A stretch of 64,000 nucleotides of DNA from positions 306,445-370,444 of the forward strand of contig LSRX01000077.1 of assembly GCA_001939145.1 (NCBI GenBank), in the 5' to 3' direction. A program made the position numbers and the translations under genes. Position 1 is the first letter of the stretch; the number at the start of each line of letters is the position of its first letter. Source of the DNA: Symbiodinium microadriaticum. Lineage: Eukaryota > Sar > Dinophyceae > Suessiales > Symbiodiniaceae. The notes under the pieces are model-generated. The model was not told where the DNA came from. It made no database searches and was given only the letters and a program-made list of their open reading frames with translations. Shown here piece by piece: positions 21,765-33,025 of the stretch.

Positions 21765-22217
21765 CTGCTCCGTGTCCTTGTGCGATCCGGATGGTTATGA
21801 AGGAGGCCGGGGGTCTGCTCCGTTTTGCTTCAGGGTTTGGGTTTGCTTGTTGTTTCGCTCTTGCTCTTTAATGGCCTGGGGTTTGGGGCTTTGTTTTGCT
21901 TCAAAGAGGGCACAGTGAGGGTTTACGTATTTTAGGTCTCAAGCCTTGCTTTGTCTTCTGTCCTACGACTTTCAGGAGTCGTCCAAGTACTGCAGGGGTT
22001 CGGGGAACATTTCTGTGTGCAACCCGCAAACCTGAACCCCGGAACCCTAACACCTGAACCCCTTACACATCCTAGAGCCTCAAGGCCCTAAACCCTAAAC
22101 CCTAAACCCTGCACATGGAAGCACCTAAGGCAACAACACCCCAACACCTTCTGCCCGAGCCCCAAATGCTAAAAGCCCCCGCAACCCCTAAAACCCTACG
22201 CTTAAAACAAGACCCTG

Positions 22218-22302
22218 AGGGTCCAAGTATTCCTTATTAGAGGACTTTGGTGCCATTTTGGGTACCCAAAACCCTAAACAAGGACTACGTACTTGGACCC
22301 TT
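22218..22302. mobile_element. Inverted-repeat element H
   Basis: GGGTCCAAGTATTCC... / ...TACGTACTTGGACCC ends; the centre contains a CCCTAAA heptamer. Confidence 0.5.
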
Positions 22303-22342
22303 AAAAACAAGACGGAACGAGACTCTGAAATCCCCCAAAACT

Positions 22343-22452
22343 GGGCTCTTGTTAAGGAGTTTAAGTGAAGTCATCGTCATAGGGCTCTACAGTAGATATT
22401 AGGTTTTCTGTCTTATGGTAACTTTCAGTTTAAAACCTTTAACAAGAACTCA
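22343..22452. mobile_element. MITE family I copy 1
   Basis: GGGCTCTTGTTAAGGAGTTT... / ...AAACCTTTAACAAGAACTCA ends. Copy 2 is at 4262-4352. Confidence 0.6.
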
Positions 22453-23169
22453 GTAAAGCCCAGCCATGACTTGAGAAGGTGTCGTGCAGTTCTTCCGCGG
22501 CTTTGGCATCAAGGAGGGCACCCGAAGCCGGGTTTCAATACAGCCTTTGCGGTCAGAGCAGGCTTTTGCCGTAGACTTTAGAATAATAATACAAAGGATT
22601 CCAAACGCTAAACGGCTAAAAGGGGATGGTGCCACTACTTAGTCAGACCCCGTTTGGGCTCCGGAAACTCTGTGGGTTCTGGCGTCGGGGTTTTACCGTG
22701 TTTGGGGATGGAAGGCTCAAAGACACCCGAACTCCAGATACACCCTAACCTTCGGCATCTTCGTGTTTGTGGTTCGCTGTGGGCGTCTTGAACCTCATGC
22801 CTCTTCGCATCCTGAATAGTTCGCTGATGAGAGACATGCTGCGACAGCAACGTTTGCAATTGCTAAGCTGCTTTCGCCGCTCCAGTGTTGGTTTAGAGCC
22901 TTACACACCTATAATCCTAAACCCTAATCGCCCTAATCCCTGCACCCCGCAAGTGCAGGCTCCTTCTCAGATTTGATTGGATTGCGGTTTACAGTATGGC
23001 CACATCAGCTGCGAATCCACCTAGAGCTAACACCCGCCAACTACTGGGCAGGAGCCCATTGCCCGGTACAAGTGCAAGGAAGGTGCGCCGATTGGGCCTA
23101 GGGTTTAGGGCCAGGGTTTGCGGTGGGGTTTAGGGTGCACGGCTTATAAATTCATAAATGCACGCACAC

Positions 23170-23271
23170 AGCATATATATATATATATATGGAGATATTT
23201 AAATACATATATATATATATATACATACACATCTGTGTGAGTGCATATAATATATATATATATATGTATGC

Positions 23272-23302
<31 letters not shown>

Positions 23303-23365
23303 GATGTAGATGTAGATGTAGATGTAGATGTAGATGTATATGTATATGTATATGTATATGTACAT
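23170..23365. repeat. TA, TATG and TAGATG microsatellite
   Basis: TA runs, then TATGTATATG, then seven TAGATG-type hexamers. Confidence 0.95.
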
Positions 23366-23624
23366 ACATCATCTCGTTTCTCGTCTTCTGTAGGTTTTTA
23401 TGCACTGGAAACTAGGTAGGCTGGCGTAGATGCTGGTGGATGAAGCGCAAGCAGCCCATGCGTAACAACTGAAGGTGTCGCCGGTGGAAGGTTCGCCAGG
23501 CTAAGAGTTTGGAATCAGGGTGTGTCAAACGTGGAGTGGTCGTGCCAGTCACTGCTGATGAAAGCAGCACTGCTACTGCGATACACTGTGTTGCTTACGA
23601 CGATCATGTTGACGATGATTCAGG

Positions 23625-23720
23625 TGTCAGTAGTAGTAGCTTAGTAGTAGTCGTCGTCGTCGTCGTCGTAGTAGTAGTAGTAAGTCGTCGTCCTCGTCGT
23701 CGTAGTGGTGTTGATGTTGT
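23625..23720. repeat. GTA/GTC tract
   Basis: Triplet repeat following an open, acidic, protein-like + frame (about 23509-23640, GVVVPVTADESSTATAIHC, VDDDSGVSSSS) that may be an exon feeding into the repeat. Confidence 0.85.
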
Positions 23721-23904
23721 AGTAGAAGAAGCAGTCCCCTGGTTTAAAATGTTTTTTTAACGGGCATGATTTCACGGAGATTTGACCGAAAGTGGTTCAG
23801 TACTAGCGTTTTTTGTCATGAAAGGGGAGAGTGACTAGTCGTAGAAACTACTACTCCTGTTGTTAGTCTTCCTGTTAGCGTTTTGAATGCTATTACTGTT
23901 GTTA

Positions 23905-23937
23905 CTCGTCGTCGTCGTCGTCGTAGTAGTAGCAGTA

Positions 23938-24001
<64 letters not shown>

Positions 24002-24059
24002 TGGTAGTGGTAGTGGTAGTGGTAGTGGTAGTGGTAGTGGTAGTGGTAGTGGTAGTGGT

Positions 24060-24115
<56 letters not shown>

Positions 24116-24140
24116 CAGTAGCAGTAGCAGTAGTGAGGCC
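23905..24140. repeat. GTC / GTA / GTGGTA / GCA triplet array
   Basis: Four successive motif blocks over 235 bp; poly-Ser/Gly, poly-Val and poly-Thr/Ala in the six frames. Confidence 0.95.
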
Positions 24141-24904
24141 ATCTGAAGATGGGAAGATATTTGAATCAAGCGAGACTCTGTGCACAGGCCACGGAATCGC
24201 TTTCTGTGGCTGCCATCGGAGACCTGGCCCAAGCTATAACCTAAGCCCGAAACAGTTAACTCTGCTCTAAGCCCTAAATCATTGAGAGGAGGGCCTTGGT
24301 GGCTGGAGGGGGCCAGAATCAAGCACCAGGAGACCTTCACCCTAAGCACGGAGCCCCAAAGTCCAGCACCCGCAGAGAAATGGGAGCTGCTTAACGAGTC
24401 CTGCGACCCAACTGACTCGGGCTGTCAAATCTTCGGACCTTGATCCAACAGAGGGTGAAATGCTAACTCAATCAACTGTGAGCACTGTGCTCTGTACGTT
24501 GCAGTTTCAGGTAAGGCGTGTCGGATATGGAAAGCTTGCTGGCCATGCACCCCCTGCGAGACTCAAGGAACATCCATGCTGTGACTGGTGTGACATCGGG
24601 ATTCCGGCTGGTCCTCCTGGTATGGACGCGACCGCCTGAAGTGCGGGCATCCTGATTACAAGAAGCTCTGTTTAGTTTCATCTTGGCCGTCCGTTCCAAG
24701 TCCTCTTCAAGATATGGGTTATTGGAGGCGTTGCTTCAAGGATCGGGGGACTGACTTGGCGACTTAGTGCATGAGTTGTGAGTACAGGTATCCCGAACCA
24801 GGCATATCCGTGATGACACACATGCTTACATCTCCTTCTTTTGCTCTTTCTCTGCCTCGGTCTCCCCCATGCACAAAGTACATATGCATATGAATATGCT
24901 AGTA

Positions 24905-24965
24905 TCAACATACACACATACATACATACATACATACATACATACATACATACATACATACATTG

Positions 24966-24996
<31 letters not shown>

Positions 24997-25007
24997 CATA
25001 CAGACAT

Positions 25008-25042
<35 letters not shown>

Positions 25043-25140
25043 TACATACGTACATACAGACATACATGCATACATGCATACATGCATGCATACATACATA
25101 CGTACGTACGTACATACATACATACATATGTGTACATATA
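24905..25140. repeat. CATA / CAGA / CATG microsatellite
   Basis: CATA run, CAGA run, then CATGCATA and CGTA variants. Confidence 0.95.
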
Positions 25141-25579
25141 CATATATGTAAAACCTACAACTCAAACGAGATGACTCCGTCTCGCTTCTGCCTGCTGCTG
25201 CAATGTATGTCAGCATTGTGAGCTGGAGCTGTAGAGGTCCAAGCCCACAACCCTCGTAGATCCCAATCTCTCGTCTCAAGAGCAGCCAACAGTACAAGGA
25301 AAACCCTCGACTACCCTGGAGCCCAGCACGGGAAGCCCCACAGCTTATGCGGTTAGGTTCTCAGGGTTTAGGATTACAGTAGGGTGACTTCGCTCTTCCT
25401 GGTCCGAAGGCTGTTTGTGTTGGTCTTCGAATCATTTAGGGGTCTAGGTTATGAATCAAGTCGTGCCTTTCGAGTACCTAGTGTCCTACGCCTCAAACCG
25501 CTTGCGGCATCTCACATTAAAAAACCTTTATATTTCAGTTTGTTTTGCACGTGCGGCTCCATTTAGTCTTAAAATGTTG

Positions 25580-25675
25580 AAATGTGTGTCTCTGTGTGTG
25601 TGATGTGTTTGTGTGTGTGTGTGTTGTGTGTTGTGTGTTGTGTGCTGTGTGCTGTGTGTTGTGTGTTGTGTGTTT

Positions 25676-25709
<34 letters not shown>

Positions 25710-25712
25710 CAT
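25580..25712. repeat. TG microsatellite with TGTGTTG units
   Basis: TG runs separated by seven to eight TGTGTTG heptamers. Confidence 0.95.
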
Positions 25713-25855
25713 TTCGGGTCTATCATGGGGATACTCGTAACAAACTATACCAGAGAGACATACCGTGTACTTTCCCCTTATAAGCCGGAAAAAGTCTTCG
25801 TGCAAAAAAGCCACTAAGACTGCTTGAAGGGTTCAGCTTATTCGGCAGCCTCGGC

Positions 25856-26002
25856 ATGTCTTCAAACTTTGATTTGCGCTCATGCGAGGTTCCGGAGAGC
25901 CAGGCGACGGTCTGTGTTGACCTCAGTCATCCACGGCCATGTCTAAACCCCACCTGTAGCCAACCGCCTTACAGCTTTAGCGTTCCTTTGCTTTCCCTGT
26001 GA
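25856..26002 (+). CDS. Small open frame (48 aa), hypothetical
   Basis: ATG to TGA: MSSNFDLRSCEVPESQATVC, VDLSHPRPCLNPTCSQPPYS. Lies at the start of a stretch (25.8-26.9 kb) that is poor in repeats and holds several + strand open segments. Product unknown. Confidence 0.25.
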   Translation: MSSNFDLRSCEVPESQATVCVDLSHPRPCLNPTCSQPPYSFSVPLLSL

Positions 26003-26411
26003 ACGCACTTCCTTGCGAAGGTATGTCATATGTCCTTAGGCTACAGGTGACCTCTGAAGCCGAAATCATGTAGCGTCGTCCCCTTGCAAGGAACCCTAGA
26101 CCTGTGAAGCCTCGACTCGAACGCAACAGATTCTAACACCCAAAGCCCAACCCCAAACCTACATTTGATCGATGCTGAGCCCTGCGATGCTTAAGCTCAA
26201 TTCAAAGGATCAGGCCACGGCTGCTGAATACGGGACGTCTTTCAGATATGATATACCTGGCTAGGCCGTCGTAGTAGGGAGAACCGCGCGAAGCTCCTTG
26301 TAGACGCCAATAACAGCATAGGCGATGGAGGAATGCTGAGGCCACGATCTCCCTCTAAAAGGGTTTAGGGGGCGAGGCGGGATTGAGCAGTCTTCCTAAA
26401 CCCCGCGGTGA

Positions 26412-26654
26412 CGTGCCAGGGCATCGGATTGGGAACCTTCAGCAAACTCAGCTAGGGTTCCTGATATTCCGACGATAAAACACCAAAACTTCGAAGCTAC
26501 AAGCGGCTACAACCTGACTGCTCTCAGTCCTAAACAGCGAACGCAAACCAGGCTATTTCCGGCCGGGTACCGGCTTGGGCGTGTGGCTGACAACTGCCGA
26601 CATCCTGAGACACCTCTCAAGGCTCTGTGCATCAAATGTTCTTCAAAGGTGTAG
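26412..26654 (+). CDS. Hypothetical open frame (80 codons)
   Basis: Frame RASDWEPSANSARVPDIPT, NFEATSGYNLTALSPKQRT, LGRVADNCRHPETPLKALC, ending IKCSSKV-TAG. It remains open for 32 more codons past the TAG. Downstream, three + frames (about 26682-26930) each look protein-like but are broken by stops, suggesting a decayed or intron-split gene. Product unknown. Confidence 0.3.
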   Translation, partial: RARASDWEPSANSARVPDIPTIKHQNFEATSGYNLTALSPKQRTQTRLFPAGYRLGRVADNCRHPETPLKALCIKCSSKV

Positions 26655-27310
26655 AGTGGTGACTCTGATGTTTCTATGTTAGGATGGTGCCAAACTCTGC
26701 ATCATCAGATGACGGTTTTTGCGATCAGCATCACGAGGCGACGATGTTGAGCCCTGAAGCATGATTCACTTGAGTGATGTCAATGATGGTGATGCGGGCA
26801 GTGGCTTTGCAGAGGATGTTGACGTCGAGGAATGATTGATTCGGACGACACGATATGCCGAAGTTGGTCATCACCATGCGTCAGTCGTTCTTTCAACGAC
26901 TAATTGTGACCAGTGTACCTGTCTGCCTGCATGAATTTTAGATGGGTGGGTTCTTATGCACAAGGCATCCACTCAGCGACCTCTCCGTTCAAGTTGACCC
27001 CGACCTTCAGTCCGAAGTTTCCTCAGTTTGGGGTTGCTTTGCCCTTCACCCGGACACTTTTTTTGCTCTTTTTTCCCTGTCCCTAAACCCTAAACCTCTA
27101 AACCCTGAAACTATCCTAAACCCGAAACCCGAAGGTTTGGCACAAGACCTGTCAGGCTCGGGGCTTAGGATTGGGTCGTAGGGCCACAAGCCATAAGGCA
27201 ACACGACTCCCCTCCAGTCCTAAGTTCAAAATCTCTAAGCTATACAACTAAGCAACCACCTCAACCCGAAATTCCTAGACCCAAACCCCCTCTTGACTCT
27301 GTGAGACCTC

Positions 27311-27345
27311 GCCTGGCATGTCCGAGTTGTGAGAGTGCAAACCCA
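27311..27345. repeat. Dispersed repeat GCCTGGCATGTCCGAG...
   Basis: Core GGCATGTCCGAGTGTGAGCGC also found at 53403-53432, 59065-59092 and 43101-43122, with a weaker copy at 54707-54731. Usually followed by (A)AACCC. Confidence 0.65.
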
Positions 27346-27687
27346 AACCCCCTAAGGCTTGAGCCCTTCGCCATGAAATGAACCCCTACTGTATAGCCCC
27401 ATAACCCCACAAGGAATCCTAGAAAGACCCGCTTAAGCAAAGCCTCTTTCCTGCGAGGCGGGCGGGCAGAGAAGGGAGCCTCGACCAAGAGTTCGCTCCG
27501 GGTTCGGACTCGGATTAGGGTTTAGGCTTTGGGGCCCAATGTGTATACAGCGATATGGTTCTCATGTTTGATTGGGTTCACGGATCATGAATACCCACGT
27601 GCTGTGAGAAGGTTTTAACAACCCTGAAACCTGAAGCTGAAAATTCTAAAGACTACATGCTAAAAACCCGCATGCTATGTCTGTGTG

Positions 27688-27800
27688 AGTAGTCGTCGTC
27701 GTAGCAGTAGCAGCAGTAGTAGTAGTAGTCGTCGTCGTATTAGTAGTAGTAGTAGTAGTAGTAGTAGTAGCAGCAGTAGTAGAAGTAGTAGGAGGAGGAA
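27688..27800. repeat. GTC/GTA/GCA triplet tract
   Basis: About 110 bp of triplet repeats, ending AGGAGGAGG. Confidence 0.9.
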
Positions 27801-28358
27801 CAACTCTCTATCCATTTCTCGATTACTATTTAGTTTCCTCGGTTTACAAGTGTTGTTTTGCGATCATATGATTTTCTAACTGACTGCGTTTTTGTCTCTT
27901 TCTGCAGTTTATTTTCATTAGTACAGCTACGAGTGCTAGGACGGCTAGGACAAGTAGCAGTAGCAAGAATCTGTTGCCATTCAGATTGCTCATGCTATAT
28001 TTTGCTGCTCCACTAATATTACCGTTCTTGTTTTGAGCATTACGAGGTTGTTTATGGTTTCTGATGTTTTGTGGTTTGGGGTTGTGCTGGAGGTTCATAA
28101 TGATGTGGGGGATTTGGTTGCAGCATGCTGCGCACACTTGTAGAGCTGGAAGTGGCCACAGCAGAGTACAAATGCAGCATGTCTGTCGCAATCGGGTCGC
28201 GACATGTTCACCATGCACACGGACAGGCCCAAAGAGTGTTTCGGCTTCAGCACTGCGTCCTACCACTTTGAGAGCGCCTCAGAGGAGCGTCTCTATCCCT
28301 AAACCCTACATTCAAACCCGACACCCCCAAGTCCTGATACCTCGTCCCCCCAAACCAG

Positions 28359-28521
28359 GCAAGTTTGGCTTCCAGTGGCCGAAGATGATGGTGTTTGCCA
28401 ATGTGAGACATGCATCAGCGACGCCCGGATTGCTGTGTTTAGGGTCCAGGGTCAGAGTTTGGTGGCATTAAGAAGGCCTTGGCAATGTTGTGTCCCTTCG
28501 ACGTCCATTCAACAGGAGTAG
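28359..28521 (+). CDS. Candidate terminal exon with CxC..C motif
   Basis: CAAACCAG|G acceptor and a frame QVWLPVAEDDGVCQCETCIS, DARIAVFRVQGQSLVALRR to TAG at 28519. CQCETC is a possible metal-binding pattern. An upstream + frame (28124-28271, after TTGGTTGCAG, MLRTLVELEVATAEYKCSMS) may be another exon. A 140-codon minus frame covers 27844-28266. Confidence 0.3.
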
Positions 28522-29033
28522 TTGTCATGTAGTTCTCCCTCAAGCTACACAGTGGTCTCATGATTTCGGCACATGTCTGAATTACGCCGTGGATTAGGCC
28601 CCGACCCAAGGGGTGCACTCTTCTGCAAAATAGGATATGTAAGCTCCGCTTGAAGAAGAACTCCAAATCTAAGAACCACAACGTGTCAGGTCTTTATGGT
28701 TTTCAGGGTTGTTTGTGTTTCGGACCTTTGCGTTTAGGGTTAACGGGTTTAGGGCTTAGGGGGCCTACTACCAACTTCAATTAGAGACCTCATGCGCCGA
28801 GTACCTGAAGACCCACGGATTGAACTCCTGAAGACCGATGGCCTGAACGCCAGTTCAGTCTGTCGGCCGCTTTTTTCAAAACGATCAAGCTATAGCTAAG
28901 GAAATGTCCTGTCTTTTCAGCACATGAGTAGGCAACCTTCGCCATAGTACCATGTTTGATGTGCTTCTCCTTTTTGGCCTTGGATATATGTCGAGCAGGG
29001 TCGGACTGGCAACATTGCTAGAGCTTTGGATAA

Positions 29034-29405
29034 GTGCGGGTTATGAGTAGGGTAGTTGTAATAATGAACCATAAGGGGGACTTATATAACCCATGTATAA
29101 CTAACCATGAGGCTTCAGGGTTTTGGGCTCGTTTCGGTGCATGGCGCCGTGTCGAGGAGCGTCAGAAGACATCTTGGAAGGACCGGAGGGAGAACCTTGA
29201 GTCAAGAAAAGGTAGTTTAGGGTCCAGGTATTTACCATATGGGTATTTTTCTATTGGGGAGCTAAATAGGGACCTTAATTTAGAAACCTACCCATATGAG
29301 TACATAAACCCTCAGCGGAAGGCGGAAGCCAGGGCTTTTGCTTCTTGGGTTTGGGCGTTGGCGCCCTGGAGGCTAGAGATACTTGAGAGTGCCTGGGGCC
29401 CATGA
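29034..29405 (+). CDS. Open frame partly made of repeat, doubtful
   Basis: A 123-codon frame whose centre (about 29225-29310) is an inverted-repeat element (CCATATGGGTA ... TACCCATATG). The part before it, ARFGAWRRVEERQKTSWKDR, could be exon. No homology recognised. Confidence 0.18.
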   Translation: MRVMSRVVVIMNHKGDLYNPCITNHEASGFWARFGAWRRVEERQKTSWKDRRENLESRKGSLGSRYLPYGYFSIGELNRDLNLETYPYEYINPQRKAEARAFASWVWALAPWRLEILESAWGP

Positions 29406-29463
29406 CCCAGGATCTCCCAAACATGACTCAGAATCTCCCAAACATGACCCAGAATCTCCCAAA
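29401..29463. repeat. 21-bp tandem repeat, three copies
   Basis: Unit CATGACCCAGAATCTCCCAAA at 29401, 29422 and 29443, with one or two substitutions. Lies about 280 bp upstream of the RCC1 gene. Confidence 0.9.
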
Positions 29464-29747
29464 CATACAGTCACGAGGGATGTTGGCACTAGGAAATCGG
29501 AACCGATGTGCTGACTATGGAGCGGCTAGGTTCGAGGAGTCCGTTTCGAGAGGGTTAGGCTCTACTGTACAGGTTTGAGTAACTAGAAACATTACTTTCG
29601 AGGTCTCTCTTATCTATGCTGGCCTAAGTTTCTTCAGATCTTTAAGCTCACGGCCAGGATCTGTCGATGTATCGAGATTCGGGACTGGGCATGTAGGAGG
29701 CAAGTCTCAGGCTTTATTGAGAAAATTCATTCGACTGCTGCCAAGCA

Positions 29748-31223
29748 ATGTCGCTTTCCTTGCATGTTGGTTTGATGAGTGGCCGGGCAGTGACCTTAGC
29801 AGCAGGACCTGATGAAAATGTACAACACTTGAAGCAGCGGGCGCAGACGGCATTGGGGGTTGGCAAGGGGCGGCTTTTGGACTCATCAGGGGGCGTTTTG
29901 GATGGATGCACCTCGATAAAGAAGGCCCGGCTGCAGAATCGTGATCGGCTAATGTTGCACATGCAGAGAGTTGAAGTCTGTGGCAGCTATGGAGCCTTTG
30001 CTGCAATTCTAGGTGATGGAACTGTCGTGGCCTGGGGGAGTCATGCCCATGGCGGTGACAGCAGTGTTGTGCAGGATCGTTTGAAGAGCGTACAGCAGAT
30101 CCAAGCCACCTGCTTTGATTTTGCTGCCATTCTTGGCGATGGATCTGTTGTGACCTGGGGCGATAGCTTTGACGGTGGTGATAGCTGTAGCTCTGACGGT
30201 GACACTCGTCCTTTGCAGGGCGAACTCGTGAACGTGCTGCAAATTCAGGCCACTAGTTCTGCATTTGCTGCGATCATCGGCGATGGATCTGTCGTGACCT
30301 GGGGTATGCCTCCTCATGGTGGGGACAGCCGTGCCATGCAGGTTCAGCTGAACAATGTGCAACACATTCAAGCCACCAATCGCGCTTTTGCTGCCGTGCT
30401 TGGTGATGGATCTGTCGTGACCTGGGGAATGGCTGCTTTTGGTGGTGACAGCGATGTTGTATGGGATCAGCTGAGGGGTGTGCAAGCCATCCAACACACA
30501 GATTATGCCTTTGCTGCTGTTCGTTACGATGGATCTGTCGTGACCTGGGGCGACCGTTTTTGCGGTGGTGACAGCAGTGCTGTGCAGCATCAGCTGAAGA
30601 ATGTGCAGCGCATCCAAGCCACTCGATGTGCCTTTGCCGCCATTCTTGGCGACGGATCTGTCGTGACGTGGGGCGATGATCGTCGTGGTGGTGACAGCAG
30701 TGCTGTGCAGGATCAGCTGAGGGGCGTTCAGCAAATCCAAGCCACCGCATGCTCTTTTGCTGCGATTCTTGCCGACAAATCAGTCGTGACCTGGGGCATG
30801 CGTCTTGATGGTGGTGACAGCAGTGCTGTAAAAGACGGGCTACAGAACGTGCTGCAAGTTCAAGCCACCAGCAGTGCATTTGCGGCCATTCTTTGCAATG
30901 GATCTGTCGTGACATGGGGCGATATTTCTTCGGGTGGTGACAGCAGTACCGTACAGGATCAGCTGAATAACGTACAGCACATTCAAGCCACTAGAGCCGC
31001 TTTTGCTGCCATTCTTGGCGACGGAGCTGTCGTGACCTGGGGTGCTGCTCCACATGGTGGTGACAGCAGTGCTGTGCAGGATCAGCTGAAGAATGTGCAG
31101 TGCATCCAAGCAACTCGATGTGCCTTTGCCGCCATTCTTGGCGACGGATCTGTCGTGACGTGGGGCGATGATCGCCGTGGTGGTGACAGCAGTGCTGTGC
31201 ACGATTACCTGAAGAATGGGTAA
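29748..31223 (+). CDS. Ubiquitin-like + short RCC1-repeat protein (491 aa)
   Basis: The only long, unambiguous gene. Residues 1-74 have the length and pattern of a ubiquitin-like fold (inference). From residue 84 there are ten tandem repeats of the form FAAILGDGSVVTWGD..GGDSSAVQDQL..VQ.IQAT. Nine are full and the last stops after 32 residues. The unit is 41 residues (123 bp), shorter than the roughly 50-residue canonical RCC1 blade; repeat 2 carries a 7-residue insertion. RCC1 repeats build beta-propellers, often in GTPase exchange factors or HERC-type ubiquitin ligases, but no HECT or other catalytic domain follows, so the molecular role is unknown. Repeats 6 and 10 are almost identical in DNA and lie 492 bp (four units) apart, which suggests recent duplication or conversion. 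There are no introns. The stop lies in GGGTAAAAC where the repeat breaks off, so a GTAAAA splice donor and a further exon are possible. The ATG fits the N-terminal domain. Opposite-strand frames here are repeat shadows. Confidence 0.9.
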   Translation: MSLSLHVGLMSGRAVTLAAGPDENVQHLKQRAQTALGVGKGRLLDSSGGVLDGCTSIKKARLQNRDRLMLHMQRVEVCGSYGAFAAILGDGTVVAWGSHAHGGDSSVVQDRLKSVQQIQATCFDFAAILGDGSVVTWGDSFDGGDSCSSDGDTRPLQGELVNVLQIQATSSAFAAIIGDGSVVTWGMPPHGGDSRAMQVQLNNVQHIQATNRAFAAVLGDGSVVTWGMAAFGGDSDVVWDQLRGVQAIQHTDYAFAAVRYDGSVVTWGDRFCGGDSSAVQHQLKNVQRIQATRCAFAAILGDGSVVTWGDDRRGGDSSAVQDQLRGVQQIQATACSFAAILADKSVVTWGMRLDGGDSSAVKDGLQNVLQVQATSSAFAAILCNGSVVTWGDISSGGDSSTVQDQLNNVQHIQATRAAFAAILGDGAVVTWGAAPHGGDSSAVQDQLKNVQCIQATRCAFAAILGDGSVVTWGDDRRGGDSSAVHDYLKNG

Positions 31224-32909
31224 AACGGATTAACAGGTATGTGTTTATTTCCTGAAGTCTTATTAGCATGTTTCCGTGAAAGCTCCCAGAGCCTGCTTTG
31301 CACAAATCTGTGTATTCGCAGCGCCAGACGACCTGTGGATGCGGTTCCCCAAGACATGATAACTTGGAAACCCAGCTGCCTACGCCTCTTTAGACTCAAT
31401 GTTTCGGGTGGCTCCAAAGGGGGGGGGTTGGCTAGGGGGGGGTCCAGGGCAGCAACATGAATGCACCAGGGTCAGTTGTGCAATATTTCTTGCCTGGGAC
31501 TGCGTGCGAACACTGTGTGTAAGAGCATTCCCTGCAGCTAGTGCGCCGTAAAATCAATTGTCCCGTTTCGTTTGCTTTTCATATTCGTCCTGACTCGTCG
31601 TTTCCTGGCGGACGTGCTTAGAGCCCGGGGCGAAATCGAGAGTTGACAAGTGGGATGTTACTACGTTCGTTTATTGACAATGCGGCCTGTGTTGCTGTGT
31701 TGAAACGCGGCTTAGCATGGACTGCAGGGTGCAGATTATAGCAGACAGGGGCTACTCTGCAACCAAGCCACGGCCGATACAATTTGTATTGGCGGGACGA
31801 AATGCCGATACAACCGCCGAGGCAGATGTATCAGAAACCGACAAACGCGGTACATGTATTGAAAACCCACCAATTCAATACATACGCGTTAAAGGTCAGG
31901 TTTACAAGAGGCACACAAATGTATCGGACGGGCGCGGGCGCGATACATTGCCCTTCCGGGGTCGCGAGGGCGTTCGCATTCGCCCTGCCGCGTCGTCGTG
32001 ACGTATTCTCATGCTTCGCGTAGTCACGGGACGTTTCAATATGCTTGCAGCAAATCCTCTATCATAGAACTTGGTTCGCACCGACTCTTCGAATTGGGTT
32101 TTGCCCACTGTTCATCAGCAAACAGCTGACCCACACTCGATTGGTGGGCGCAGGGATTGAATCAGGAGGTGATAGGCAGAGGTTGTACAGCTTAATTTCT
32201 TGATTCAATGCGTCTCGTTTGGAAGCCGGTGGGGTCGCTGACTTGCTGATAGCCAGCGACCCTTCAACCTAAAACCTTCTGACCCTCGTTCGACTTAGAA
32301 TCTCAAACGTGAACGTTGCACATTGGCTGGCTAGTTTGCAAGCTGTCGCAAAACGGCATATATTGCTGGCCAAGCCCCCCCTGGTCAACCCCCCCGTGTT
32401 GAGCCTCCCAAATGTTGAGTCGTTGCTCCGAGAATTCAATTGACATTGGGGTTTAGGCGTAAACCCTAGACCCTCCCAACTCAGCACATTAACTCAAGCA
32501 CTGGGAGATCCTCGTTTTTCTCATTTCAATGGGGGTATAGGCTCCACCCAAGACCCCAAACACCGATTCCTGGCTGTGATACCATTCTGCCTTTAGTTCC
32601 TAAACCCTGAAACCCTCAAACAGCTCTGCAACCTTGCAAGATTGTTGCTTCGTCTTGCACATTGGACCATGACATGCAGCTGCCCGATGCATGCAGTTCC
32701 GGGCTTGGGCTTAGGGATTAGGCTAAGGAGAGCTGAGCCGTGTCGTCGTCTTTTACCACGAGATTCTACTGCATACCAAACAAAAGTGCTTGTGCACCTC
32801 GAAAGCCTCAGTTATAGCCATAGCCCATAGCGCTTGATGTTGCTGCTGTTGTCACTAACCTAACTCTAAGCCTAATAACCAAGCAGAGAATCGGTTTTGG
32901 TGCAGGCTT

Positions 32910-33025
32910 TACATAAACACACATACACACACACACAGATATACATATATATATATAATATCTATATATTATATATATATATATTTATATTATATTTATG
33001 TATTTAGTTATATATATATATACAC
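32910..33025. repeat. CA and TA tract
   Basis: CA run followed by imperfect TATATT/TATTTA DNA. Confidence 0.9.

Larger units (their letters stand above)
22460..24470. other. Ambiguous frames and microsatellites
   Basis: Opposing frames at 22450-22980 cannot be resolved. From 23.1 kb the region is largely simple-sequence repeat. Confidence 0.5.

Noticed and set aside
23816-24349. 177-codon minus frame with poly-Leu/Pro and overlapping poly-Ser, poly-Val frames
   Set aside because: Translation of a triplet repeat array; no unique coding sequence of convincing length.
27261-27488. 75-codon minus ORF (MVEAPFSARPPRRKEALL...)
   Set aside because: Overlaps a dispersed repeat and AAACCC-type DNA; no splice or codon support beyond chance.
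27844-28266. 140-codon minus frame with a Leu/Val-rich run
   Set aside because: The hydrophobic run is the complement of a degenerate GTA/GCA tract, and + strand frames with acceptors cover its start; left as an alternative only.
30009-31305. Long minus-strand frames (up to 243 codons) opposite the RCC1 gene
   Set aside because: Regular shadows of the 123-bp repeat; the + strand fits a known domain.
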